From positions 1 through 51,017 of the forward strand of contig CAYSUS010000052.1 in assembly GCA_964434165.1 (NCBI GenBank): a stretch of 51,017 nucleotides of DNA, in the 5' to 3' direction. The stretch comes from CAYSUS01 sp964434165. GTDB taxonomy: Bacteria > Planctomycetota > Planctomycetia > Pirellulales > Thermoguttaceae. Positions 1 to 9,070 of this stretch are shown here, in pieces. The translations under genes were made by a program, and so were the position numbers. The notes under the pieces are model-generated. The model searched no databases and was not told where the DNA came from. It saw only the letters and a list, made by a program, of their open reading frames with translations. The first letter of the stretch is position 1, and each line of letters starts with the position of its first letter.

Positions 1-516
1 GAACGTGTAGTCGAAGTGGTTCTCGGCGGCGTTCAGTTGGGGCGGGAAGTAGTAGCACTCGGGTTTGCCCTGCTGGTTGGTCAGGGCGGCGTGCTCGTGC
101 CGCTGGTGCATGTGGTGCGGGATGGGGCCCATGTTGTCGAAGAACTTCGAGTAGACGGGCCACCGCTCGTACTCGTTCCAGATCGAATCGCCGATGACGC
201 GGCCCTTGCCCTCGGCCACCGCGTCGCGGAGGAGGAATCGTTGCCCCTCGAAGACGCAGTAACTGAGGCCCTCATCCTCAGCGCGGTTGTCGTTCATGGC
301 CTCGGTGGTGCTGGCGAACCAGCGTTCGTCGATGCCGCCGCGATGAGTGCCCAGGGCGTACCAGTCGTCCGGATGGAGCTTGATCCGCTTGCCCGGATGG
401 AGAAAGCTTCGCGGGACCCAGGTGGGAGTGAGACGGAGGATACCGGCGCCGGCATCCAGGGCCTTGTCCAGGATCGCGCCGACGTTGTCCTTGCTGACGA
501 TAGGAGATGCACACAT
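1..516 (-). CDS. Cupin-like protein (phosphomannose-isomerase-type), C-terminus beyond window
   Basis: The 172 visible codons begin at ATG 516 and run off the left edge. The fragment has a His-rich stretch PHHMHQRHEHAA (residues 133-144) and ends in ENHFDYTF. This resembles the metal-binding HxH face of cupins of the mannose-6-phosphate-isomerase type, but the second half of the fold is missing, so the family is tentative and the substrate unknown. A GGAGG lies 12 nt before the ATG. A TTGCCA/TAAAAA promoter about 180 nt upstream reads into it. The gene is divergent from the DUF4432 gene. Confidence 0.6.
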   Translation of the reverse strand, partial: MCASPIVSKDNVGAILDKALDAGAGILRLTPTWVPRSFLHPGKRIKLHPDDWYALGTHRGGIDERWFASTTEAMNDNRAEDEGLSYCVFEGQRFLLRDAVAEGKGRVIGDSIWNEYERWPVYSKFFDNMGPIPHHMHQRHEHAALTNQQGKPECYYFPPQLNAAENHFDYTF

Positions 517-698
517 GGTCGTTCACCGCCTCCAGAAACACGATACGGGAATTCGCGGCCGCGGCGGCCGTCGTCTCGCGCGATCGACGCGCACCGCTCC
601 GCCCTGGGAATCGCCGGTCAGGCATCGCCATCGCGGCCCGATTCGCGCGTACGCGCTGGGAACGCCGCGCCCGCCCGAACGTCCCGCGAGGAATCCCC

Positions 699-727
699 TT
701 TTTATTCCGTCCCCTGGGCGCTGGCAA
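699..727 (-). promoter_or_regulatory. Predicted sigma-70 promoter of the cupin-like gene
   Basis: Read on the minus strand, TTGCCA (722-727), a 17-nt spacer and TAAAAA (699-704). It implies a leader of roughly 175 nt before ATG 516. Confidence 0.5.
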
Positions 728-831
728 GTAACGCCACGCGAATCGCCCCCGGAAACTGGGCGAAATGGAGGATGCCTTCCGGTGGGGTCGAGATTGCCCT
801 GCTCACCCCGGGTCACGGCGCCGACAGGCTT

Positions 832-860
832 CTGGAAAACTCGGTCGTCCGGCTTTACAT
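832..860 (+). promoter_or_regulatory. Weak predicted promoter of the DUF4432 gene
   Basis: CTGGAA (832-837), 17-nt spacer, TTACAT (855-860), about 40 nt before ATG 903. The -35 element is poor. Confidence 0.3.
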
Positions 861-902
861 TGGTAGGCTCCGGCTCATCCCCTGTCGCAGGAGACCCCCG
901 CC

Positions 903-2069
903 ATGGCCAAGAAAACGTGGACCCTCATCGACGTGGACCAGGACGAGTACGTCGAGCACCTCGCGGTCTCGCCTGCCGACGTGGACGGCGAGGCCCAGGG
1001 ATACGCGGTCACCAAGCGGACCCTGCGGGGCGGCCTCCGCGACGGCGTGGACGTGATCGAGATCGACAACGGCCTCATGCGGCTCGTCGTGGTTCCCACG
1101 CGCGGCATGGGCATCTGGCACGCCCGGGCCGGGGACCTCAACCTGGGGTGGCGCTCCCCGGTGAAGGGCCCCGTCCATCCGGCCTTCGTCCGCCTGAGCG
1201 AAGCCAGCGGGCTGGGATGGCTCGACGGGTTCGACGAGCTGCTGGTCCGCTGCGGCCTGGAGAGCAATGGGGCTCCCGAGTTCAACGAGGACGGCTCCCT
1301 TCGCTATCCCCTGCACGGCAAGATCGCCAACCGGCCGGCCCACAAGGTCGAAGTGACCGTCGACGGCGACCCCGGGCAGATCACGGTTCTCGGCGTCGTC
1401 GATGAGTCGCGGCTGTTCTTCAACAAGCTCCGCATGACCACGACCATCACCACGACGGCCGGCCAGCCCAGCTTCACGGTGACCGACGTGATCACCAACG
1501 TCTCGGCGGAGCCGGGCGACCTGGAACTGCTGTACCACATCAACTTCGGGGTGCCGCTCCTGGAGCCGGGGGCCAGGGTCGTGCTTCCCGTGGCCAAGCT
1601 GTCGCCGCGCGACGACGTGGCCGTGGGCAACCTGCCCGACTGGGACACCTACGGCCCCGAGACGCCGGGGTCGCCCGAGGCCTGCTTCTTCTTCGAGCTG
1701 GCCGCCGATTCCGACGGCCAGACGCAGGCCCTCTTGCACAACGCGGCCGGCGACCGCGGCGTGAGCGTGCTGTTCAACAAGAAGCAGCTACCCTGGTTCA
1801 CGCAGTGGAAAAACCGTCAGGCGGCCATCGACGGCTACGTCACCGGGCTGGAGCCCGGCACGAACCTGCCCAACAACAAGTCGTTCGAGAAGGCCAAAGG
1901 CCGGGTGCTGGTGCTGCCGCCCGGCGGCACGCGGACCTTCCAGGTCACGGTCGAGGCGCACCTCGACGCCGACGCCGTGTCCCGGTCGAAGAACGCGGTG
2001 GCGAAGCTCCAGGAGGGAGTCCAGCCGGAGATCCTCCAGAAGCCCGACCCCGACTGGTCGCGGGGCTGA
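903..2069 (+). CDS. DUF4432 family protein (galactose-mutarotase-like fold)
   Basis: 388 residues with no signal peptide, so probably cytoplasmic. The N-terminal segment RLVVVPTRGMGIWHA (about 61-75), followed by LGWRSPVKGPVHP, is characteristic of DUF4432 proteins, which are related to aldose 1-epimerases and DUF4380. A sugar-epimerase or sugar-binding role is inferred from the fold; no substrate can be read. The start follows GGAGACCCCCGCC, giving a usable ribosome site. A 75-nt palindromic element begins 42 nt after the stop. Confidence 0.85.
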   Translation: MAKKTWTLIDVDQDEYVEHLAVSPADVDGEAQGYAVTKRTLRGGLRDGVDVIEIDNGLMRLVVVPTRGMGIWHARAGDLNLGWRSPVKGPVHPAFVRLSEASGLGWLDGFDELLVRCGLESNGAPEFNEDGSLRYPLHGKIANRPAHKVEVTVDGDPGQITVLGVVDESRLFFNKLRMTTTITTTAGQPSFTVTDVITNVSAEPGDLELLYHINFGVPLLEPGARVVLPVAKLSPRDDVAVGNLPDWDTYGPETPGSPEACFFFELAADSDGQTQALLHNAAGDRGVSVLFNKKQLPWFTQWKNRQAAIDGYVTGLEPGTNLPNNKSFEKAKGRVLVLPPGGTRTFQVTVEAHLDADAVSRSKNAVAKLQEGVQPEILQKPDPDWSRG

Positions 2070-2110
2070 CGCCTCGGTCGGGAGGTGGGCCCGCGTTGGG
2101 CATCAGGACC

Positions 2111-2187
2111 GGGTTCGGGGGTCTTCTCCCGAATGCGTCCCCCGTGCAACCGAGGCACGATCCGAGAGAAGACTTTCGACCCCCCCA
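2111..2187 (+). repeat. Intergenic palindromic element, copy A
   Basis: An imperfect inverted repeat with arms GTCTTCTC (2121-2128) and GAGAAGAC (2166-2173), flanked by G-rich and C-rich ends. The core motif is CAACCGAGGCAC. It aligns along its length with copies at 5545-5625 and 39070-39145. Confidence 0.65.
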
Positions 2188-2277
2188 CCCCCCCTGCAGT
2201 TATCCCGGACCTCTCGCCCACGGCGTCTCCACGCGGAGCGCCGAACGATGACGAGCCGCACCCGCGACTCCATCTTG

Positions 2278-2306
2278 TTGCTTTGGCAACGGCCGGCAAC
2301 TATTCT
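2278..2306 (+). promoter_or_regulatory. Predicted sigma-70 promoter of the PEP-CTERM protein gene
   Basis: TTGCTT (2278-2283), 17-nt spacer, TATTCT (2301-2306), about 95 nt before ATG 2402. Confidence 0.55.
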
Positions 2307-2401
2307 GACTATCGAGCCGGCACGGCGCGATGGTGGGACGCCTGTCGTGTATTCAGCGTCCTGGGTCCGTGCCGCCGTTTTCCTCACTGGGGGATCAAGA
2401 G

Positions 2402-4246
2402 ATGACACGCGGCTTCGTGGCTTGCTGGGGTCCGGCCTTCGCCGCCGGCTTCCTGGGGTTTCTCGTGGCGTCGCCCGCGCGGGCCGCGCTGGTCAACGTG
2501 GCGCTCGGCCAGCCGGCCAGCCAGTCGAGCAACTACAGCAGCACGTCCTACCTTGCCCCCCTAGGCGTGGACGGCAACTTGACCAATTTCACGCATACCG
2601 CGGGCAGCGACACCAATCCCTCGTGGCAGGTCGATCTGCAGACCCCGTACCGGCTGGAGCACATCACACTTCACAATCGCGATAACTGTTGCCAGCTTCG
2701 ACTCCGGGACATCACCGTGGAGCTGCTGGATGGCAGCGGCTCTACGGTATTCACCACGCCGCTGCTCAATCCGGGCAATGTTCTCAGTGGCCCCGAGACG
2801 ATCACGGTGGATCTCAGCGCGTTGGTCGGCGGCCCGGTAGATGCCCAAGTCGTGCGCGTGCGGAGGACCCCCACGACGGAATACGCCAACAACAACGACA
2901 ACCGCGTCCTCTCGCTCGGCGAAGTCCAGGTCTTCACCGACTTCATCACCACCGGCGGGACCGTGCCCGGCGGGTTCGTCAAGGCCGGCTCCAGTTCCGA
3001 GGCGCTCTACCATCTCGATGCCGCTCAGGGGGTAACGACCAGCGGCGCAGACGTCGCGTCGTGGGCCGACCAGAGCGGACGGGGGAATGACTTCGCGCAG
3101 GCCACGGCCTCCAAGCAGCCGGACCTCGTTGCCGGGGCACTGGGCGGAAACGCCCTGCCTGCCATCCGTTTCGACGGGGGCAACAGCGACCCGGACGGGC
3201 CGGGCGCGGGCGACCCGGCCGGCGCGAACGCCGACGAGCTCCTGCTCGGTTCGAGCACGGCGCCGCGCACGGTGTTCCTCGTCAACAGCACGGCCCTGCA
3301 TCGGGACCTGGACGGCATCTGGGGATTCGAGAACGGCGACAAGGGCGTTCGCCGCTCGAGTTCCAGCGCATGGCGGGGCCCCGGTTCGGCGGATGCCAAC
3401 GACTTCACCCAGAGCGACGGGGTCATGCGGATCAATGGCGAGGCCACGACCAACGTAGGTCTGGACACGCCGCACATCCTCGCCGCGACGAAGGGAGCTA
3501 CCCACACGGGGACTTACAACGCCACCAGCCTCGGCCAGTACTTCCAGCACGCGACCCACGGTTCCCGAGCTTGGGCCGGCGACATCGGCGAAGTGCTCGT
3601 CTTCGACCGAGAGCTCAACCTGGCCGAGATCACCGTGGTCGAGAACCACTTGAGCGCGAAGTTTGACATTCCCCTCGTCGCGGGCGACTACTACGCGGGC
3701 GACGCGCCGGGCAACGGCGATTACGACTGGGACGTGTTCGGCGCCGGGCGCGTCGACGCGGGCAACGTGCTTCGCGAGGCGGGCGCTGCCGGGATGGGAA
3801 TCCAACTCCACGAAGCCAGCCTCGCCGATGGTGAGTTCCTCCTTGCCGGGCACAAGACCGAGACCAACGCCTGGGTCGATGCAGATCTGCCTGGTTTCGC
3901 TCTCCAGCGGTGGGAGCGAGTCTGGTTCCTCGACCAGACGGGCGAGGTGGAGCCGATGCTGGCCTTCGGGTTCAGCGATGGCGGCGTGACCACACCCACG
4001 TTGGGGCCGGGTGAGGAGTACGTCCTTCTCTACAGTCCGACCAACGACTTCGACTTCTCCATCCTCTCCTGGGGCGGCGACCTCTACGGGCCACAAGTCC
4101 GGTTCGACGTCGCGGCCAGTCTGCTCCAGGACGGCTATTACACGCTGGCCACCGCGCGTGTGCCCGAGCCGGCCACGTGCGGCCTGCTGGCCAGCGGCGT
4201 CTTGTTGCTCCTGCCGATCGTTCGTCGGCGCCGCGCGCGGGGGTGA
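2402..4246 (+). CDS. Secreted discoidin-type (F5/8 type C-like) protein with PEP-CTERM sorting tail
   Basis: 614 residues from ATG 2402; an upstream in-frame ATG at 2330 would add 24 residues before the signal peptide and is less likely. A signal peptide covers about 1-27 (ends SPARAA). Residues about 28-180 look like a discoidin/galactose-binding domain (VNVALGQPASQSSNY, then FTHTAGSDTNPSWQVDL). Residues about 195-420 resemble a LamG/concanavalin-type sandwich (DVASWADQSGRGNDF). The C-terminal 28 residues form a PEP-CTERM signal: VPEPAT, a hydrophobic helix, then RRRRARG. In known systems an exosortase cleaves this tail on the way to the cell surface; no exosortase gene is in view. A surface carbohydrate-binding role is inferred. 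Confidence 0.88.
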   Translation: MTRGFVACWGPAFAAGFLGFLVASPARAALVNVALGQPASQSSNYSSTSYLAPLGVDGNLTNFTHTAGSDTNPSWQVDLQTPYRLEHITLHNRDNCCQLRLRDITVELLDGSGSTVFTTPLLNPGNVLSGPETITVDLSALVGGPVDAQVVRVRRTPTTEYANNNDNRVLSLGEVQVFTDFITTGGTVPGGFVKAGSSSEALYHLDAAQGVTTSGADVASWADQSGRGNDFAQATASKQPDLVAGALGGNALPAIRFDGGNSDPDGPGAGDPAGANADELLLGSSTAPRTVFLVNSTALHRDLDGIWGFENGDKGVRRSSSSAWRGPGSADANDFTQSDGVMRINGEATTNVGLDTPHILAATKGATHTGTYNATSLGQYFQHATHGSRAWAGDIGEVLVFDRELNLAEITVVENHLSAKFDIPLVAGDYYAGDAPGNGDYDWDVFGAGRVDAGNVLREAGAAGMGIQLHEASLADGEFLLAGHKTETNAWVDADLPGFALQRWERVWFLDQTGEVEPMLAFGFSDGGVTTPTLGPGEEYVLLYSPTNDFDFSILSWGGDLYGPQVRFDVAASLLQDGYYTLATARVPEPATCGLLASGVLLLLPIVRRRRARG

Positions 4247-4298
4247 CGGCCCGGTCCGCGCTTCCCGGGGCTCCTGAGAAGAAGTCCGCCGCCGTGTC

Positions 4299-4326
4299 TT
4301 GACCGCGGCGAATCCGGTCGTATATG
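4299..4326 (+). promoter_or_regulatory. Predicted sigma-70 promoter of the URO-D-like gene
   Basis: TTGACC (4299-4304), 16-nt spacer, TATATG (4321-4326). The leader to ATG 4493 is about 160 nt. GAAGAAG (about 4280) and CTTCTTC (about 4330) form a short inverted repeat around it. Confidence 0.5.
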
Positions 4327-4492
4327 GTCTTCTTCATTCGGGGGCGTCGGGGGGAAGCGTCTTCTCGACGGATCGATTCCGCTGACGGACGAGATCGCCG
4401 CTCGTGCCGCGCTTCGGCACGGGTCGGGTTGATCTGTCGGACTGCCGACACGGACCGCGCGCACCGCGCTGCGAGGAAGCACGAGGCTCAGC

Positions 4493-5512
4493 ATGACGTC
4501 GCGAGACCTGGTGATACAGGCGCTCTGCCATCGGCCGGTGGACCGCGTGGCCCGCGACCTGTGGTCGTCGCCGCGGATCGAAACGGCCTCGAAGGACGAG
4601 CTGGAGGAGATGTGTTATCGCTATCCCTGCGATTTCCAGGAGCCCGAGCACCAGCCTCCCCGCGGCAAGCGGAGCAAGGGCGCGCCGGGCCGGCCCGGAC
4701 GCCATACCGACGCGTGGGGCTGCACGTGGCGCATTGCCGAGCCGGGTGCGGACGGCGAGCCCGGAGAGCCGCCCCTGGCCGACCTCGCCGCGGTGGCGGC
4801 CTACCGGCCGCCCGTCGAGCTGTTCGATTCGCTCAGCCCGAAGGCGGTGAACCGCTCCTGCGCCGCGACTTCCCGCTTCGTGCTGGCGCGCAGCGACGTA
4901 CGCCCGCTGCAGCGGCTCGAGCTCCTGCACGGCAAGGAGGTCACCCGGGTTGATCTCGCCTGCGGGAATCGCGCGGTCCGCGAGCTCCTGGACGCGATCC
5001 ACGAGTGCCACCTGCGCGAGATCGCGTGGTGGGCCGCCACGGAGGTGGACGGCGTGGTGATCCGCGACTCGCTCGGCGACGACTCCCACCCGGAACTCAG
5101 CGCGGAGATCTGGCGCGATCTGTTCAAGCCGCTTCTCGGCGAGTACTGCCGGCTCCTTCGCGAGCAGGACAAGTTCGTGTTCTTCTGCGCGGCGGGTGAC
5201 GCGTCGGGCTTCCTGGACGAGCTGATCGAGCTGGGGGTCGATGCGATCGATTGGCCTCTGCCCAAGGAGGACCTGGATGCCCTGGCCGGCCGCCTGCGCG
5301 GAAGGATCGCGGTCTGGGGCGGGCTCAACGGCCAGTGCGTGGCCTCCGGCTCGATCCACGATTGCCGAAACGCCGTGCGTCGCCTCCGCAAGGCCCTCGA
5401 CTACGGGCAGGGTGGCCTGATCGCCAAATGCGTGTGGGACGTCGATACGCGCTTCGAGAACGTCGCCGCGGTGTTCGAAGAGTGGTGCCAGCCCATGCCC
5501 ACCTGCTTCTGA
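4493..5512 (+). CDS. Uroporphyrinogen decarboxylase-like (URO-D/MtaA superfamily) protein
   Basis: 339 residues, the usual size for the superfamily. The barrel pattern is visible in the C-terminal half: VDGVVIRDSLGDD, LFKPLLGEYCRLLREQDKFVFF, ELIELGVDAIDWP and AVWGGLNGQ. Such proteins are corrinoid or other C1 methyltransferases, or true haem-pathway decarboxylases. The strand that normally carries the HxC zinc ligands of MtaA-type enzymes here reads FFCAAGD, so ordinary MtaA chemistry is doubtful. No corrinoid protein gene is adjacent. The stop is followed by palindromic element B. Confidence 0.75.
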   Translation: MTSRDLVIQALCHRPVDRVARDLWSSPRIETASKDELEEMCYRYPCDFQEPEHQPPRGKRSKGAPGRPGRHTDAWGCTWRIAEPGADGEPGEPPLADLAAVAAYRPPVELFDSLSPKAVNRSCAATSRFVLARSDVRPLQRLELLHGKEVTRVDLACGNRAVRELLDAIHECHLREIAWWAATEVDGVVIRDSLGDDSHPELSAEIWRDLFKPLLGEYCRLLREQDKFVFFCAAGDASGFLDELIELGVDAIDWPLPKEDLDALAGRLRGRIAVWGGLNGQCVASGSIHDCRNAVRRLRKALDYGQGGLIAKCVWDVDTRFENVAAVFEEWCQPMPTCF

Positions 5513-5824
5513 TTGTCTCGCTCCACTCGGCGTCGGGCAGGGGGCCCGGGGTCGGGCGTCTCTTCTCGAAAGCGTTCTCGGGGCAACCGAAGCGCCACCC
5601 GAGAGAGGATTCCCGACCCCTCGGCTCCGACGTTCGGGCGGGGCGGATCGGCCAGGGGACGCGTGTAAAACAATTGTGAAAGCGCCCCTTGCCCGGTGGC
5701 CTGGCGGTCTGAGGTCCCGATAATTCCCCGACGCGCCGCACAAGGGGACGAGCATCACCTCGTGCGATCGCCTCGCGGCTGCCCTTTTGCATCTCCTGCC
5801 CCCGAGCTTACCCTCGAAAGCGCC
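5513..5824. other. Intergenic region with palindromic element B
   Basis: 312 bp without a gene. It contains repeat copy B (5545-5625), then sequence with no convincing -35/-10 pair. GATAAT at 5719-5724 could be a -10 for the desaturase gene but lacks a good -35. Confidence 0.5.
5545..5625 (+). repeat. Intergenic palindromic element, copy B (best folded)
   Basis: Outer arms GGGGTCGGG (5548-5556) and CCCGACCCC (5612-5620) are perfectly complementary. Inner arms TCTCG and CGAGA extend the stem around a loop containing CAACCGAAGCGCC. It starts about 36 nt after the URO-D-like stop. Confidence 0.7.
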
Positions 5825-6805
<981 letters not shown>

Positions 6806-6848
6806 GCGCCCGCTCGGGGGTGCGCCCGCCCGGCGGCGGGTCTCCCGA

Positions 6849-6878
6849 TTGACACGACTCTCGCGCAAGGGCTAGACT
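6849..6878 (+). promoter_or_regulatory. Predicted strong sigma-70 promoter of the toroid protein gene
   Basis: Consensus -35 TTGACA (6849-6854), 18-nt spacer, TAGACT (6873-6878), 50 nt before ATG 6928. Confidence 0.65.
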
Positions 6879-6927
6879 GCGGCGCGTCGGGTCTGGTATC
6901 TTCGCCCGTCCTCCCGGGAGCCGTACG

Positions 6928-9024
6928 ATGCCGTTTTCTCAGGTGCGTCGCACATTATTGCCGGTCCTTGCGGCGGGCGTCCTCGTCGCGAGCAGTCCGC
7001 GGCCGTTGCGTGCCGAGCAGGGAGAAGGGCGCCTGCCCGTCCCCGACCGCGAGGGTCTGAGCCGGGCGGCGCGAACGGCCATGGAGCATTTCGGGGAGGA
7101 CTATGCGCGGGCGCAGAGCCCCGCGCAGCAGCTCGCCTTGTCGCGCAAGCTCCTCGCCGAGGCCCGACGCCTGGAAAGCGACCCCGCGGAAAGGTACGTG
7201 CTCTTGGTCGCCGCGATCCGTCTGGCAGGCGACGCGGGCGCGGTCGCGACGGCCATGGAGGGGGTGGAGGCCCTGGCCGGCGCGTTCCAGGTCAACACGC
7301 TGGAGCTTAAGGCGAAGACGCTGGGGGCCATGCTCGACTCCGGTCCCCCGGCCGTGCAAGCCCGGGTGATCGCGGCCGAGGCTTGCGAGCTTATGCAACG
7401 GGCGGGCCGCGCCGCCCAGTTCGAGACGGCCCGGCAGTTGGCCGACCTGGCCGTGCGCGCGGCGAGCGCCGCACAAGACGAGACCGTGACCGCGCAGATC
7501 GACCGGCAGTTGGAGGCCATCGACGAGGCCCTGGCCCAACGTGCCCGCGTGCAGAAAGCCCTGGCGCGACTCGCCGAGGAGCCGACCGATGCCGCCGCCA
7601 ACCAACTGGCCGGCGAGTACTACTGCTTCTCGCAGGGGGACTGGGACCGGGGGATCCCGATGCTCGCCCTGGGCGACGACGCCGCCCTGAGGGCCCTGGC
7701 GCAGGAGGAGTTGCAGGCGGGGGCCTCGGCCGAGCGACTGGCCGGGGCCGCCGACCGGTGGTGGGACCTGGCCGAGGGTAGGGAGGCCGCCCCGCGGGAG
7801 CACCTCGTCAAGCATGCTGCCGACCTCTACCGAAAGGCCTTGCCCGGCCTCGCCGCCGGGCTGACGAAGCAGCGGATCGAGCAGCGGATCGCAAGCCGCG
7901 AAGAGCCGGCCGCCCCCGCGGACAGCGCCACAACGCCCGAGGGCCGGCGGGCCTCGCAGCGGGCCGGCGAACCGCTCGCCTGTCGCGCACGGAAGGCGGA
8001 GTTGATCCGGTCGGGCGGCGGCACGGCCGAGAGCGAGCGGGCGGTGGCCCTCGCCCTGAGGTGGCTCGCCGAGCACCAGATGCCCGACGGCGGATGGAAC
8101 TTCAACCACGCGACGCACCCGAAGTGCCGCGGCCAGTGCCGCAACGCGGGCACGGAAGTCGTGGCCCGCAACGGGGCCACCGCGATGGCCCTGCTCCCCT
8201 TCCTCGGAGCCGGGCAGACCCACAAGGCCGGCAATTACAAGAAAACCGTCAAGGAAGGGCTCTACTTCCTCGTCAGCCGGATGCAGGTCGGCCCGACCGG
8301 CGGGAGCCTCTACGAGACGGGCAAGGGGCGGATGTACGCCCACGGCCTTGCCTCGATCGTCCTCTGCGAGGCCTGCGCCATGACGGGCGACAAGGGGCTT
8401 CACATTCCGGCCCAGCACACGATCAACTTCATCGCCTACGCCCAGGACCCGGTCGGCGGCGGCTGGCGCTACGCGCCGCGCCAGAAGGGCGACACCTCGG
8501 TCACCGGCTGGCAGTTCGCGGCGCTCCACGCGGCGCAGCTCGCCCATCTCAAGGTGCCGCCCCTGACGCTCAGGAAGGCATACGGCTTCCTCGACGTCGT
8601 GCAGGCCAACGGCGGGGCGAACTACGGTTACACCGATCCCGGAGCCGGGCAGGCGACCACGTCCATCGGGCTGCTCGCCCGCATGCACCAGGGTTGGAAG
8701 GAAGACAACCCGGCCCTCAAGCGCGGCGTGACCTGGGTGAGCAGGAAGGGCCCGAGCATCCGCGACAGTGGCTCGGCCAACATGTACTACAACTACTACG
8801 CCACCCAGCTTCTATGGCAGTGGGGTGGCGAGGAGTGGACCAGGTGGAACGCCACGATGCGCGACGCGCTGGTCGAAAGCCAGGCCCAGGAGGGGCACGA
8901 GCAGGGGAGCTGGCACTTCAGCGGCGAGCACGGCTCGGACGTCGGCGGCCGGCTCTACATCACCGCCCTGGCCGCCCTGACCCTGGAGGTCTACTACCGC
9001 TATCCGCGGATCGACGCCCCGTGA
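6928..9024 (+). CDS. Secreted prenyltransferase/squalene-oxidase-repeat (alpha/alpha toroid) protein
   Basis: 698 residues. The signal peptide is about 1-29 (hydrophobic LLPVLAAGVLVA, cleavage near LRA). Residues about 30-340 are an Ala-rich helical region resembling a secreted coiled or TPR-like domain. Residues about 370-690 form the terpenoid-cyclase-like toroid, with repeats such as ALRWLAEHQMPDGGWNF, DPVGGGWRYAP and NGGANYGYTDPG. The catalytic DxDD of squalene-hopene cyclases is not seen, so this is unlikely to be a cyclase; an extracytoplasmic binding or structural role is inferred. Similar proteins are widespread in planctomycetes. It converges with ilvE, 46 nt apart. Confidence 0.82.
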   Translation: MPFSQVRRTLLPVLAAGVLVASSPRPLRAEQGEGRLPVPDREGLSRAARTAMEHFGEDYARAQSPAQQLALSRKLLAEARRLESDPAERYVLLVAAIRLAGDAGAVATAMEGVEALAGAFQVNTLELKAKTLGAMLDSGPPAVQARVIAAEACELMQRAGRAAQFETARQLADLAVRAASAAQDETVTAQIDRQLEAIDEALAQRARVQKALARLAEEPTDAAANQLAGEYYCFSQGDWDRGIPMLALGDDAALRALAQEELQAGASAERLAGAADRWWDLAEGREAAPREHLVKHAADLYRKALPGLAAGLTKQRIEQRIASREEPAAPADSATTPEGRRASQRAGEPLACRARKAELIRSGGGTAESERAVALALRWLAEHQMPDGGWNFNHATHPKCRGQCRNAGTEVVARNGATAMALLPFLGAGQTHKAGNYKKTVKEGLYFLVSRMQVGPTGGSLYETGKGRMYAHGLASIVLCEACAMTGDKGLHIPAQHTINFIAYAQDPVGGGWRYAPRQKGDTSVTGWQFAALHAAQLAHLKVPPLTLRKAYGFLDVVQANGGANYGYTDPGAGQATTSIGLLARMHQGWKEDNPALKRGVTWVSRKGPSIRDSGSANMYYNYYATQLLWQWGGEEWTRWNATMRDALVESQAQEGHEQGSWHFSGEHGSDVGGRLYITALAALTLEVYYRYPRIDAP

Positions 9025-9070
9025 GGGCCGCCGGTTTCGACCTCGGATCGCACCCCCCGGAGCACGAAGC

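Larger units (their letters stand above)
517..902. other. Divergent intergenic region, 386 bp
   Basis: No gene is supported here. The region holds a good minus-strand promoter for the cupin-like gene (699-727) and a weaker plus-strand one for the DUF4432 gene (832-860). The open frames crossing it have no family features and continue antisense into real genes. Confidence 0.6.
2070..2401. other. Intergenic region with a palindromic element and a promoter
   Basis: 332 bp without a gene. The first part carries repeat copy A (2111-2187), followed by a C-run. The second part carries a strong promoter (2278-2306) for the PEP-CTERM protein and a 5' leader of about 90 nt. Confidence 0.6.

Noticed and set aside
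4350..4385. Possible fourth copy of the palindromic element (GGAAGCGTCTTCTCG)
   Set aside because: Only a short stretch resembles the left arm. The CAACCGAAGC core and the right arm are missing and the spacing to the preceding stop differs.
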